Source of the DNA: Galerina marginata | Taxonomy: Eukaryota; Basidiomycota; Agaricomycetes; Agaricales; Galerinaceae | DNA length: 64,000 bases | Assembly (NCBI GenBank): GCA_023014335.1 | Contig: JAECYW010000027.1 | Coordinates: 434,001 to 498,000, forward strand | Reading direction: 5' to 3' | In this document: piece after piece, positions 33,168 through 45,467 of the stretch | Layout: every line of letters starts with the position of its first letter | How positions within the stretch are numbered: the first letter of the stretch is position 1 | Notes under the pieces: generated by a model | The model's database searches: none | What the model was told of the DNA's origin: nothing | The model's input: the letters and a program-made list of their open reading frames with translations, nothing else | Program-made: the position numbers and the translations under genes

Positions 33168-33531
33168 AGCTTCCAGAGTCCAGATGGAAAACGTAGGAAA
33201 CTTAATAGACCGATGAAAAGAATTCCAAGGATAAAAAGAGAGACGAAGGCTGATAGATCCCAGTTTAATGGGCGACCCCGCAGCTGTTCATAACTCCCGT
33301 AGTAGCTGCAGCTGGGGATGAGCCTGTATCACAGAACGTACGCACATAAATGTTCGCCAGAAGGATATAAGAACGAGCCGAGGAGGAGATTGCGTTATCG
33401 TCTACCTCCTGCTGACAGTGATGATGGTTGGCACAGGCGGTGTTAGTTGTGACCGTCGTGGCTCGAGCGTGATACCGTATTGAGGCGGAGTTATAATTAT
33501 TTATTATTCACTGACATAGGACCGGGACCTT

Positions 33532-34162
33532 TTATCCGGTACCTTCTCCTCCTCGATGCCATTTTCTCACCCCCACAGTCAACTCCTCTGTGGGTTTGAG
33601 ATATGAGGATTCATGAACCTCGCGAGCTCTAAAAGGCGAGTTTTCTATAGTGTATTTCCTATCTCGTGCCACTGCCATTAAGCAAGAGGGTCGTGTTGCA
33701 ACTATGGTGTCTGACGCAGTGGGTAACCATGAATGGTGCGCGTTCCCCTTCCATTGGCCCCTTCCCCTTCCCTTTCTATCCATACCTTGAGAATAATTAA
33801 TGTGTCGTGTCCTTCAACCGCTAGCCGTATATTGGCCTCGGACTCTTCATAATTGTGATGCTGACGAACTTACCCCATCTCCCTGGAACCTCAAAGTCTT
33901 CTGATCTGCCCCATAATTGTATTTCCACAGGTATGAATAGACCTCTCCGGCTCAGAATTACCATGGTGGATCAAATCTGCATACTTCTGGCATAAACTGT
34001 TTCCTCCGACTTCTGGATTCTGTGTTTAACGTGTCGTTTCCTTCCGATCTCGATGACTATAGGAGCTCCGGGATCTGAAACGAAGGAAGTGGTGATACCC
34101 GACGCGTTTATCTGGTCGCCGCTTTCCCAAGACTCTGCGCACGGGTTAGGATAGCCTAACAA
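33532..34162 (-). CDS. Possible minus-strand gene or gene remnant
   Basis: The minus strand has a protein-like stretch (SFVSDPGAPIVIEIGRKR, 34162-33971). Across an interval with conflicting frames comes a second (YSYLWKYNYGADQKTLRF) ending at a good donor near 33873. A third (MAVARDRKYTIENSPFR ... KPTEELTVGVRKWH) ends at a stop at 33532. The first part is reminiscent of small DUF6593-like proteins, but the frames do not join with standard introns. It could be a mis-spliced reading of a real gene or a decayed one. Confidence 0.3.
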
Positions 34163-35055
34163 AGCCGGGAACTTGGGTCACTGTTACCTAGCGATCCATA
34201 AAGAACCATATCGAAACAACATTCTGGAAAATTTCAAACGATATCTTGAGTGGCCTTTTTTGCAAGAAGCGCCGTAGTAGTCTGTTACACAAAGGAGACT
34301 GTTCTTTTGTGGGGATCGTACTCGGCGTCCTGTCTCACCAGTATCGTAATTCAAACAGCATCGACGGCAACAGCGCGTTCTAATTCTTTAGAGTTTGTTG
34401 CCTCAAGTCCTTTTCCCCGTCCTCAGACAATGTGCTAAAACACGGCCTCCATTTTTTCGCGCTTGAAAGCAAGAAAACAAGAAAAGCAAATCAGACATCC
34501 TGCAAAAATAGTTGACAGTTTGTGCGCGGTTCCCCAATCCAGCGTTTCGTAGAGTTGTGAAATCCAGCGGAATCCAGGTAACGGTCACTTGAAGACGGAC
34601 CAAACACTAACCGTAAGCCGTCCAAGGATACCATTTATCTGACTTGGTAGTATAGTGGATATTTCATTTCGATATCGGACAGTTCTAATTCCAACTTTAA
34701 CGCAACAAGTATGCCGTAGACAAGGTATGTTTTAGGGATGGTCAATTGAAAACAAAATCAGATCGGCGCTTATTTCAGTGCTCTGGTTGACTTTGTCTCA
34801 GCCAAAGAATTAATGAGTTTCTCCTGAGGTTCCCCAGTATAATCGACATACGATCCTCAACGGGTTCTGTGCTCGCTCGCCGTTTACCCCGCTGCAGGCT
34901 CCATAGGTTTTTCTATTGACAATTTCTGACGAAGGTTATCGATTTGCCTGGCTACTACGTCCTCCCTTGTCGTATGTGTACTTTCACTAATGAGTATTTA
35001 ATGAAACTGTTTGCGGCTGAAACAATCAGGATCCTCCCTCCTCAAGTTACTCAAC
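34163..35055. other. Intergenic, no gene seen
   Basis: Short open stretches only. It presumably includes the promoter of the DUF6593 gene, which runs to the right. Confidence 0.45.
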
Positions 35056-35768
35056 ATGAACCCATACGCTCAGGCAGGGTGGCACAACCCAGAGAATGAT
35101 AATTCTATTAATGGAGCTCCTTGGCGCCCGGACTTGGCTGTCCCGCCTACCTATGGCGCCCTCCCGGAGCCGACCAACAAACCCAATTCTGTGTCGACTA
35201 TTAAGTTCACGATGTTCAATCATAACATCCTGAACTGTTGTGTTGTCGCTGGACAAGATAAACGTCAGATTCTCGAGGTGCAAACAAACAGCTCTGAGAC
35301 GGTGACAGTCATATCCAAGCTAGATCATCAGCTTGCTGTAATTCATTGGGCTCAACACTCGACGTTGTGGATGGAGGGTGCCCCCTTTCAACAACCTGGC
35401 GCGTTCCTCAAGCTGTCCGATGACGCAAAGTTCGTTAGACAACTTGCAGTGAAAGTCTTTACTTACCACTTTCTTCAGGTATCGAGTTATGCACATTTCC
35501 AAGGTCCCATATTTTTGGATTCCGCAGGGTAGGAGCGGTATCTACGTGCGTACGCTATTTATTCGTTGCATGTCGAGATTAAAATAGCAATATTCTTCAG
35601 CTATACAAATCTGGAACCAACCCCCTCAAAGAAGTGGCTCGAGCGCGGCTTTCAGACGACATGTTAAGCGTTTCTCTCGAAATAGTTAACGAGGCTTTTT
35701 CGTCAGGAATTCTTCAACCTTGTATTGTCGCTACAATCCTCCTTTTTTCCGGCAAGCCGTTTGACTGA
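35056..35768 (+). CDS. DUF6593-type small protein
   Basis: Three exons give about 205 residues. The N-terminus is proline-rich and disordered (MNPYAQAGWHNPENDNS ... PPTYGALPEPTNKPNS). A compact domain follows: STIKFTMFNHNILNCCVVAG, then RQILEVQTNSSETVTVI and LAVIHWAQHSTLWMEG. Exon 2 reads KYRVMHISKVPYFWIPQGRS, and exon 3 LYKSGTNPLKEVARARLSDD through FSSGILQPCIVATILLFSGK to the TGA at 35766-35768. This is the layout of DUF6593 proteins, which are very numerous and of unknown function in mushroom fungi. The join at about 35432/35480 was chosen because it alone keeps the frame into exon 2; without it the frame stops at 35532. Confidence 0.75.
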
Positions 35769-37356
35769 CCATCATATTTACGGATGGTTTACGTATTGAC
35801 CTCATACCTCTCAGCAGTCGGTCCGTGCATTCCTTGTAAATCTCGACTTCCTTGATGACCTTGCTGAAAAAACATCCAATCCAACCTAACCTAACCAACA
35901 TTACGGGATATGCAAGTATTCCATGTGTGCAGATTCTATGTACCGACTTTGTTACAAGTAACTAAACAGAAGCAATAAATCCGTAGTGCCGGTGACTTGT
36001 CTTCAGCATCCAACTCTTGCGTCTCGGACGGAAGCATGAATTAATCGTAGTTTTTCTCGGCTGATCCACATGTGACTTGAAGAGTCTCTGAAGCTGTTCA
36101 ACTCGCATTATAATAACTTGCGTGTAACTTATTTATTTTCAACACCAGAAACTCTCTGAGACACCGAAATGTCTACTAGTAATATATTAAATTCCACACC
36201 AGAAAGCAGGCCTGGTAGGATATGAAAAGAATAGAATCTAGCTGAGTAAGCATGTTTTAGGACTTGATGCGATTGTGGAGCGCTTTGTCGTTGACGCCGG
36301 AAATTAACTGGGCGCTAATATCCGGGTGGTGCATTAGTCTCCCGTAAGTACGCCGCGTGTCTCCTAGTTGGCGTAATTTAAGCGTTATAACAGTGGCACG
36401 GACTCCTTACTTCGCTTAATCTGGCTGTTTTCGTTTGACATTCGTAGAGTAGCAGTCAGCGAAGAATCTAAACACGCCGGTACAATCTTCTAACAGAGTG
36501 CTTAGTCTGAATCATTGAAACAGAATCCTCGAAAAGCATTATTCGGAGCGCTATGGCAAGGGGATTGTATAGCCTTTAATTATTTCGATAACATTTGGTG
36601 TTTGTGGCCCACAGCACCCTCGACGAAGCCCTCGACAGAATTGGCATTCGGAAGTCAATTGCTGCGGCCAAAGATGTGCAAACAACCTTCTGTTGCATGT
36701 TGCATAATGCATTTGATTGATTGTTTCTCAGCCATCATCATCGACGATGACTTCTTAGAAGGTTTTCTCCCCCTACGCAGTCCACGCATCCTTTCACGTG
36801 CCAAAAAATCTAGCTGCTGGCGCTCTTCAAAGTCATTCCCTACGTTTCCCGACCCCGTCGTAACTCGAAACCGACGCACGGTCAATGAGCCTGGCATACT
36901 TATCTCTACCCCGGTGGAGGATTTGGTAATATTTCGTGGTACGTGCAAAATCAGATACTTCTCCCACCTTTTTAGGTCCATAGCCGTGGCTTCTTGGCCT
37001 ACAGCTGTTGTCTAGCCATACAAATGCACCAGGCGTGCTACCCGCGCATGAGCTTCTGAGGAGTTTCTACCTCGGCTCAGTCAGGCCTGCCCCCATTTTC
37101 ATGCGGCAGCGATGTTTCCTCCGTTAGCCTTACATACCCAGAGCAATTTGGCGTTGACATACCGCCAAGATCACTGAACCAAGGTAGGACCATTCTTCAT
37201 CGTGGAACTGCGACCACGAGTCAAACGCTGAGTTAGACTACCCGGAGTTCATCTATGATATTCTTGAGTGCTGTCTGAGACAGATATCAACCACGACACA
37301 GGTCTTTGGCCCCCTTCTCTCTTGCCACAAAGACCTCGAACGCAGTAGTTTCAGAC
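35769..37356. other. Intergenic; one ambiguous open region
   Basis: Around 36515-37015 (plus) and 36655-36981 (minus) both strands are open for over 100 codons. The minus reading (ILHVPRNITKSSTGVEISM) is slightly more protein-like but has no recognised domain, so neither is called. The rest appears to be non-coding. Confidence 0.4.
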
Positions 37357-38697
37357 ATGGCTCCAAAGTTAATTTTGGTGAGTGTGGGCACCTACTACGT
37401 TCTTCCACTAACGTTCCTCGTAACAGGTTACTGGCGTGAACGGATTCATAGGTGCTCATATCGCTGAACAGCTTCTCGAGCGCGGGTACCGAGTCCGTGG
37501 GTGAGTCGTAAAAGCCGCCCTGGCGTGCATTCTCAAATGTCATCACCATGCAGAACAGCGCGCGGAGGGAAGTACGACACCCTTGTCAAGACCGTCCATA
37601 AGCCAGAGCTGGATTTTGTGAAGATCAGTGACGTCGCTGAGGCGGATTTCACGGAGGCTTTAAATGGAGTAGACGCCATTATCCATACCGCGTGTCCTCT
37701 AGCTGGAAGGAAGAATCTGGATGAAACGTTCAAGGTGAGAATCGAATTAACGAGCTACTCTTCGTTGGGTTCTAACGATTGCATTTGTTCTTGCCCATAG
37801 ACTTCAATCGAAGGAACGATGAACCTTGTTCGTCAGGCCAATAAGGCTGGCGTCAGGAAGATCGTGGCAACGAGTTCATTTGGTGCTCTTCTTAGTCGTA
37901 CGGATTCTGCATCCATTTCTTTACCTACTTTCTGATCATTCTCATTTCAACAGCATCATTTGCGAAGGTGTTCAGCGGCGACAATATCACGGAGTCGGGT
38001 AAGCTCGAAATGTTCCCCGCTTCGTCCATTTACTTGAGTCTTTCCCACCAGATTGGTCTGAAGTCACAGATGAAGAGTTCGAAAAGAACAAAGAGAATCC
38101 ATACTACATTTACTTCACAGCCAAGTCTCGCACTGAGAAGGCGCTTCTGGAATTTGGCAAACAGCACCCCGAATTCGATATTGTGTCAAGTAAGTTGATT
38201 CCCACTGCTATTAACTCCCTCGAACTAACGAGTACGTAGTTCTCCCCGGTTACGTCCTTGGACCGTATGCCCGAACCTTCCCGTTCCCGACTACTGTGCC
38301 AGCTCTGGGCACTAATGAGGACGTTTACCAACTTATCAGCAAGGGGCCAATCGCATTCGCGCCGAATTGGTTCGTCGACGTACGAGATGTTGCTAAAGCT
38401 CACATCGTCGCCCTCGAAGTGACGAATCTTCCAGCTGATAAAAAAAGATTCATCATTAACGCTGGCACGCATACCTGGAAACAGATTGCTGAACATCTCA
38501 AGAGCGCGAAGCCGGAGGTAAAGGACCGGATCATTTCCCTTGATGAAGCCACCCCGCTACCAGGACCGTCCTCCGACCTCGATTCGACGAGGGCGAGAGA
38601 GTTGTTGGGAGTTGCTGATTATATTCCGTTGGAAAAGACGCTTGACGACACGGTTGACGACCTTCTGATGCTTGAAAAAGCATGGGAAAAGGAGTAA
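37357..38697 (+). CDS. NAD(P)-dependent extended SDR, dihydroflavonol 4-reductase/ketoreductase-like
   Basis: About 335 residues in five or six exons, starting MAPKLILVTGVNGFIGAH with the extended-SDR nucleotide motif TGxxGxxG split by an intron after LIL. Then come VDAIIHTACPLAG, KIVATSSFGALLS with the catalytic Ser/Thr region, the YxxxK active site (YYIYFTAKSRTEKALLEF), ILPGYVLGPYARTFPF, FVDVRDVAKAHIVAL and a C-terminal helix (DTVDDLLMLEKAWEKE) ending at TAA 38695-38697. This is the pattern of the 3-beta-HSD/dihydroflavonol-reductase/GRE2 group, which reduces aldehydes or ketones with NADPH in the cytosol. Fungal members work in detoxification or secondary metabolism; the substrate cannot be read from the sequence. 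A GMC oxidase gene lies 2.6 kb downstream in the same direction. All motifs are intact. Confidence 0.93.
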
Positions 38698-41334
38698 TAG
38701 CCTTGTAAATAGAAACTATCGAATGAAACAACCCGGCAAGTGTACATTCCTGGATTTATTTATTCACCCCATCCTGTACCCAGAAAATGACAGCTATGTA
38801 CAAGCGATCGTCAAAGAGAGGGTTGGAATTGTTACTAGCCATCCCCTAAGTCCATGATGACTCCTCATTGAAAATATACACTGGGGATTCTTTTACCTCG
38901 AAAATACAATATTAGTGACTCTCAGTATACGAAACGTCTAGATGCATTCCTTGAGTCTAAGTATACCTGACATACGCTCTCTTTTTCCATTTAACGACAA
39001 CTTTACTAATCAGTAATCACGGATCTGACTCTGACCGAAATCGCACTAATTATTCGTACAAATAGTGATGTGCCGGCTCCGGCCTCAGGCCAGAAGCCGG
39101 GCCAAGCCAGGCCAAAAAAAGCCGGGCCAAGCCGGGCCCGGAGGTTGGCCTGAGGGGGCTTTTGGCCCGGCTCAGCATTTTGGAAAGCCAAAAGCCGGGG
39201 CCTGGGCCCTGGCTTTTGTACCTTAGATATTTCTCTGGATTTGTCTCGGAGCACTTTTTTTGATGTTTCCGCAAAGGTTTGCACTGGAAGTTACATTCAA
39301 ACTCAGTTTACAAATAGTCGTTCATCTCGAGAAGCGTTGTCGCTTCTTACTATTACTACTACTACCTGGATATTGAAGTTCTTGCAGAGCCGATGGTTTT
39401 ATACAGTCCTGGCGTATCCAGAACGACCACAAGAAAACCAAACCGCGGAACGGAATAACCACCCGTGTGACATTTAGTTGTACCCAGACACCGAGAAAGA
39501 ATGCCAAAATGTCGTTATAGGTGATGTTACTACGTGTAGAAGATAGAATGATGCGGTGGTGAATTGTCAAGCGTCAAAAGAGGAACGTCTTGGACTCACA
39601 GGAAACAAGAAACCCCGCGGACTGTTTGGGTACTGAAGTGCTGCGCTTTATGATCCCTACTGCGGTGCGTATGGAAAAAAAAGTTGATGAAACGGGAAAA
39701 AATAGAAGATAAAAACCGAACAGATCGCGGACATTGAACATTGAACAATCCCAAGCATCAACTTCCTTGTGAGAGTAAACCATGAAATAAAACCAAGGCT
39801 GATATATCAAAGTCGGAACACGAAGGGTTTTTTGTCGGGTATCAAGCCGCTAGCGACAAACACGACTCACTTGAGCCCTCGGAGACTGTGCAAGGGCAGA
39901 TTTAAGAGTCACATAAACCCAGCCCAAGTAACTCATAAGACCATCAAGATTCGAGGGAAGATTCAACCCGGACTAGGGAGCTGAGCTGTCAGCTGAACAC
40001 CTTGGCCCACGACCATCAACCTCGTCCAACGAAATGGGTTGGCAAAGGTTGCTAATAGATTCTAGTCACGTACAGGACCGCTTTTGAGAGGGGCAAGGCC
40101 AGCCAGCAATAAAGTCAGAGCTCGGAAGTGGAATTGGAGGATTAGGGAAATCGAGAAGAACGGCAAATCATAGGATACAGCCTGAGGTAACAGCGAGGTT
40201 ACGTTGAAGGAGTCAAGCATCGTCAAGGGCGGTACATAAACAGTGACTAAACCAACTGCCATTTGTTTGCTCTTGTTATGCATCTGCTGCCGATCATGTC
40301 ACCACTGGTTGGTCCCGTCTCATCCTGCTCATCCTGCTCATCCAGTTATCATCGCCTCGATCCGTAGGCGGGAGGTACCTCGCTCATCCATAGTTTCCTC
40401 ACGCTATTAAGTATCAGTATCGACTCTCAAATCGACTCCAACTCGCACTTTTAGGGAAATTGAATTTTCCCTAAGCCTTGAGGTCAACATCTGTCCCCAT
40501 GACGTTTCATCTCTTTGCAGCTAATGTGTTCCGTCGCTGAATCTCAATCGTTGAGTGTATTTTTCCATGGAAAACGCTGTGCAGTACACCTCACGGGCAC
40601 GAAGATAATTTACAACAGGTGCTATAATAGGCTTGATCCGAGCAAACTCGGGGAATCGTTTCGAGATAAATTTACCAATAATCTGCTTCACGGGACTGAA
40701 AGCCATCTTATAATTTGAAACATTTACACAGTCGGATCCGTGGGCTGAGAATAGTCCACCCGTGGATAACTGGCGCCACGTCGTGTCAGGACAGAGCAAT
40801 GTTCAACCGAGTCCTGGGATAGTACGCTACGACAGTCGCGCTTGCAATCAACCACCGGAAAAGTCAAATTTCCCGGCACTGCAAAAGAAACTGTTCCCCC
40901 CGGAGTCGCGAACTAGGATACGACATATGCCTCAATATCGGAAGCGGATCAGTTTCGAGACGCGCAATTTACTGGTCATGATATTTTTAACCTCGATGAG
41001 TGTTGATTGTAAATGGCAGTAAGAGCTTTAATAGCTGTTCTTTTCCATCAAGTTGACTATAAATTCATCAGGTTATAATTGTCTAACAACTAAATGTTAG
41101 GCCTCGTGATGCATTTTAGTCTTCATAGCCTCACTGAACCACTACGGGCAAGTAACTCCGTTCATTTTAATTTTAGAATGACGACAACTACCAGCGCAAC
41201 ATAATTACAGGGGGTGACTCCGAATCGTCATCCCTTCATTCATGACTCTTGCCAACAGCGTCAATGTTGGCAGTGATTTTGGGAAGATATAAAGCAACGA
41301 TGAGTTATCGTAGAGGCCCGTCTCTATAACGCGA
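38698..41334. other. Gene-poor stretch with a GC-rich repeat
   Basis: Apart from the GGCC-rich segment at 39068-39222, only scattered open stretches are seen. Minus-strand hydrophobic stretches at 39574-39810 and 40062-40283 could be exons of a membrane protein but cannot be linked. A short GCTCATCCT tandem (three units) sits at about 40327-40353. Confidence 0.4.
39068..39222. repeat. GC-rich GGCCCGGC/AAAGCC repeat fragment
   Basis: A ~155-base island very unlike its AT-rich flanks, beginning GTGATGTGCCGGCTCCGGCC. It is built of GCCGGGCCAAGCC-type units in both orientations (AAAGCCGGGCC, GGCCCGGCTC, CCAAAAGCCGGGGCC), so it can fold into hairpins. The GTGATGTGCCGG start resembles terminal repeats of hAT-like elements, but the matching right end is not visible, so this looks like a truncated copy. 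Confidence 0.45.
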
Positions 41335-43670
41335 ATGATGGCCCCCTCAAGGCTTTCGTTACTTCCCTTCCTATTCGCCAATTCACTCGCCGTCATTCTT
41401 ACTCAAACCACGCAAATTAAACCAAATTCAGTATATGACTACATAATTATTGGAGGTGAGCTTATTATTCTGGAGGAAACCTCGAGTTCGAGACTAACTT
41501 CATGCAGCTGGTACTGCCGGTCTCGTTGTCGCCAGCCGGTTGACAGAAAACTCCAATATTTCGGTTCTTGTTCTTGAAGCTGGAGTCAGGTGAGTTTGCT
41601 ATTACATCCTGTTACGGTGTATCTGATTTAAGTTGCCACTCGCAGCAACCAAGGTGGCATCGCAATTGAAGCACCATTCTTAGCACCGACTTTGACCCCA
41701 AGTATGCATTTTCGTTCGATTATTGGAGATTATCAAAAAATCATCATTCATAGATACACAATACGATTGGAACTATACAGTGGTGCCGCAAGCAGGCTTA
41801 AATAGACGAACTTTCAGTTATCCGCGGGGACATGTGTTGGGAGGGACGAGCAGCGCTAGTAATTATCAGCGTAATATGATTCAATTCTACGCTAATTACC
41901 CGGATTCTTTTAATTAACAGACTACTTGATCCATCAATACGGCACCGACGAAGATTGGAACAGATTATCCTCTGTAACAAGTGACGCAGGATGGGCTTGG
42001 AACAACATGAAGCAGTATGTTCAGAAGGTATGAGACTCTCACTCAACTTTTTACTTGCCTAACTCCATCTCTCAGCACGAGAAATTTGTTCCCCCAGTCG
42101 ACGGTCATAACACGACGGGTCAATTTATTCCTACATTACATGGTTTCAACGGCGTTGTGTCGGTCAGTCTCCCAGCTAGCACTCAGGCAATCGACTCTCG
42201 TGTCATCGCCACAACGCAGCAACTCGCCGAGTTTCCGTTTAACCAAGACACGAGTGGGGGCGATCATTCTCTTCTGGGGATCGGTTTCCTTCAGTCCTCT
42301 GCAGGAGGTGGTGTTAGAAGCAGCTCCGCCACTAGTTATCTCGCTCTTGCCAATGGTCGACCCAACCTCACAGTCCTTATCAATGCCTTTGTCACGAAGC
42401 TCATTCAAACGACAGCGACAACCTCAGGTACAAAGGCATTCCGCTCCGTTCAATTTACAAGTTCTCCAGGAACCGGGCTTACCCCAGCAGGTATCATCCA
42501 TCTCCTTCTCTTCATTCGATGTAAACTCACGTTTTACCTTCCAGGAAACTTACCAGTAACGGTGAGCGCCCGCAAAGACGTAATTCTTTCGGCCGGTACT
42601 GTGGGTACTCCCCACATTCTACAACTATCGGGTATCGGAAATCAGGCAGATCTTAAGACCGTGAATATCACCACGATTATTAACAACCCCTCTATTGGAA
42701 GCAATCTAGCCGACCATGTTCTTCTTCCCAATATTTTCAACGTACAGGGAACCCAAAGCTTTGACGGAATCCTCAGGGCTCCAGCTCAAGTACAAGCCAA
42801 TATTAACCAGTGGTCGACTAAAAAGACAGGATTGTTTGCTAATAATGTCGCCAACCACTACGGGTTTGCAAGACTCCCTTCCAACGCAACTATATTTCGC
42901 AACAATACCGACCCTGCCCCAGGCTCAGGATCTCCACACTGGGAGATGCTTATTGGAGTACGTTCGAATCGTTTAATTAACCAGGTAGAAACTAATTCAA
43001 GTGACTTGAAGAATTTCTGGTTCAATCCTGGTGTCGACAGACCGGCTACTGGAAGTTTCCTCTCAATCGTGACGGCTCTCGTCAGTCCAACTTCGCGTGA
43101 TTATCATTCCAGGTTGTATCAAAGCAGCGGAGTTTCTTAATTGACGCCGTATCTTAGGTGGAACTATCAAACTTAGGTCAAGCAACCCTTTTGACAAGCC
43201 GCTCGTTGATCCTCGGCATCTGACAACGGAATTCGACATTTTCACGATGCGAGAGACTGTCAAGGCTATCCAGAGGTTCGTTGCAGCTCCAGCCTGGGCC
43301 GGCTACGTAACCAGTCCCTTTGGAACGGCCTTTTCCGCGGCCAAAACCGATCCTTCAATTGATACCTATGTACGAGGACTCGCTTCAAGCCTGTTCCACC
43401 CTGTGGGAACAGCTTCGATGGCTTCAAAATCGTCAACTACTGGTGTAGTAAACCCAGACTTAACAGTGAAAGGAACAGAAGGACTTCGCATTGTAGATGC
43501 ATCGATATTTGTGAGTAATCACTTGCAGCCATTTTAGTGTTTGAAACGTTCATGAATCATAATACTGACTTTGTGTATCAAAGCCATTCGTCCCGAGCTG
43601 CCACCCTCAAGGTCCGGTCTATTTACTTGCTGAGCGAGCATCCGACATCATCAAGGCTGCACAGAAATAA
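41335..43670 (+). CDS. Secreted GMC oxidoreductase (aryl-alcohol oxidase-like)
   Basis: A full-length glucose-methanol-choline family flavoenzyme in about nine exons (roughly 570-600 residues). It has a signal peptide (MMAPSRLSLLPFLFANSLA), the FAD-binding motif split by the first intron (YDYIIIG + AGTAGLVVASRL), LVLEAG, the GMC signature YPRGHVLGGTSSANY across an intron, SARKDVILSAGTVGTPHIL (second signature), GSNLADHVLLP, the active-site His in LFHPVGTASM, and the C-terminal PFVPSCHPQGPVYLLAERAS with the second catalytic His, ending at TAA 43668-43670. Aryl-alcohol oxidases and relatives oxidise alcohols with O2, supplying H2O2 to lignocellulose attack outside the cell. Both catalytic positions and the FAD fingerprint are intact. 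Convergent with an F-box gene 240 bases away. The subfamily (AAO versus other GMC) is a family-level inference. Confidence 0.92.
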
Positions 43671-43910
43671 GGGCCGATTGGTTCAAATTGTGTTCTCTCG
43701 CCGTCAATCAGCTCATACCATTCGTTGCGTGCATATAATAAATAAGTTAACTAATTTCATAATGTACCGTAGTGTCGTTCATATTCATTCATCAGTTTGG
43801 GGTCCTTTTATTTATATTCCATCTATCTAAATTTGATGCTCCCTATTTACTTGAACATTTGAAAATAACGAGAGTCGTAGACCAGCTTCCTCCTAACCAT
43901 GGGCGCATGT

Positions 43911-45467
43911 TTAAAATATGAGCGCCCCTGGAGTTCTTCTCCCACATATATACTCGCCGAACGCCCCCTGGGATGACCACCTCAATTTCAGGCCTGGAAA
44001 ATTCTCCAAAAATGTGAGATTACCAAACATGCCTGTGTCACAAAAGGTTAAATCAAGGACGGTGATTGGAAACCGAAGTTGGACCCTCCATTTTAAGAAT
44101 GATTGCATAAGTTCTGGTACCAATCTTTTGGTGGACTGTGTCATAGATTGCACCAATTTTATGGTGTGCAAGGCGGGAAAGGGTGTGGAATGAGTCCAAG
44201 TCATATTGCGGAGGAATTCTAGAGTGGCCATAGCGCTGATCTGAAGTACCTCCAAAGAAGAAAGGCAGTACATAAACCTTATAAAATGCTGGTTATGAAG
44301 TTCTATAGCACCGGCTGAAAGATGGAGGTCCAAATGTGTGAGAGTAGCCATCGGAGTTATGGTGATACAATTTATGAACACAGCAATCGGAGAGGACGGC
44401 GAGAAATGAATGTCGAGTTTGAATGTTGGGGAAGATGGGAGGCGTATTGGGTCCAGAACGTCGTGAACGTGAAACTCCCCTCGGGACAACCTGAGAACGA
44501 CCCGCGTTGGGGTATATTTGTCGAAATAATTCTGCGAATACCTGGAAAACACGCTCTCGGCCATTTCTAACTCTTGAGAAGTCAATTCCCCAACACGCTT
44601 CTTGTTCGTGGAATCCATATTGACGCCACATCCAAGAGCAGGGGTGATGCAAGCCAGGAATCGTATGCAAGTTCCAAATTGTCCGGTGACATCTACGTTC
44701 CGGAGATGAGGGAGGACGATATGGGGGAGCGGGGGATCACCGACACCAGGCTGATAGAAAACGATGCCATTTTCTAGCTGAACGGATTCCAAAAATAGCA
44801 TCCTCTTCAATGCATCGAGGATTTGAGGACCGTTGAAGGGCGGAGAAAGAGTTATATGCCGTAGCTGTGGAATCCAGGAAGCTTGGAGGCTAAAAGGGAT
44901 GCCCGAGGAATAGAACTCACGAAGAGACGGCGCATTATTTGAGAAAAGTTTAGCCTTGGAACCGGACAGAATTCGTGAATTGCTATAGGAGTAATTTAAG
45001 TTGAAGGACTCGAGAGAGGAAGTCGGACGCAGGAGCGGTTCCCATGTTTCGTCCTCGAACTCCCATTCGTTGTGAATGCGTACATCTAGCCTTCGAATTC
45101 TTGACCATTCCGTTTCCAGGAGCGAAAGGAAGAAATCCTCGACAACATAACCCATTACCTCGCCTTTCACGCACAAAGGTGCCTCTCCCGTTCGACGAAG
45201 AAGTTCCTCCCTCCAGTCACTTGTTTCTTGATTTAGAAAGTCGAGATGGATCACTCGTCCCCATATCGAAGACGATCCGAGAATGAGGTCGCGCCATGAT
45301 TGGCAGACTTGTGAGGTGCGTCGAGTTATGGTGAGTGCGCTGTATGTGTAACGCGGCGGACCTTTGTTCAGTTCGTATAGTCTACCTAGGTCCTCAACTA
45401 CGTCCAAGTTTGCGTTCATCAAGAAAATTCGCCAGAGAACGTCCTGACCGAGATGGCTTATGGCCAT
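43911..45467 (-). CDS. F-box protein, intact paralogue of the broken gene at 54.4 kb
   Basis: A 518-codon frame without introns. The N-terminal F-box-like block reads SHLGQDVLWRIFLMNANLDV ... TSQVCQSWRDLILGSSSIWG, followed by RVIHLDF and a long leucine-rich C-terminal part (SLESFNLNYS, LPHIVLPHLRNVDVTGQ, LTHLDLHLSAGAI). It ends LTFLENFPGLKLRWSSQGAF...RRTPGALIF. It aligns along its length with the gene at 54417-55985: shared blocks are LWRIFLMNA, SQVC-WRDL, S-WGRVI-LD, DWR-E-RTG-APL and SRIR-LD. The predicted role is substrate adaptor of an SCF ubiquitin ligase. The start ATG at 45467 is only 6 residues before the F-box, short for the family, so an upstream exon is possible. Confidence 0.85.
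   Translation of the reverse strand: MAISHLGQDVLWRIFLMNANLDVVEDLGRLYELNKGPPRYTYSALTITRRTSQVCQSWRDLILGSSSIWGRVIHLDFLNQETSDWREELLRRTGEAPLCVKGEVMGYVVEDFFLSLLETEWSRIRRLDVRIHNEWEFEDETWEPLLRPTSSLESFNLNYSYSNSRILSGSKAKLFSNNAPSLREFYSSGIPFSLQASWIPQLRHITLSPPFNGPQILDALKRMLFLESVQLENGIVFYQPGVGDPPLPHIVLPHLRNVDVTGQFGTCIRFLACITPALGCGVNMDSTNKKRVGELTSQELEMAESVFSRYSQNYFDKYTPTRVVLRLSRGEFHVHDVLDPIRLPSSPTFKLDIHFSPSSPIAVFINCITITPMATLTHLDLHLSAGAIELHNQHFIRFMYCLSSLEVLQISAMATLEFLRNMTWTHSTPFPALHTIKLVQSMTQSTKRLVPELMQSFLKWRVQLRFPITVLDLTFCDTGMFGNLTFLENFPGLKLRWSSQGAFGEYICGRRTPGALIF

Noticed and set aside
36515..37015. 166-codon plus-strand frame and overlapping 108-codon minus-strand frame
   Set aside because: Neither has a recognised domain and each shadows the other; a choice would be a guess.
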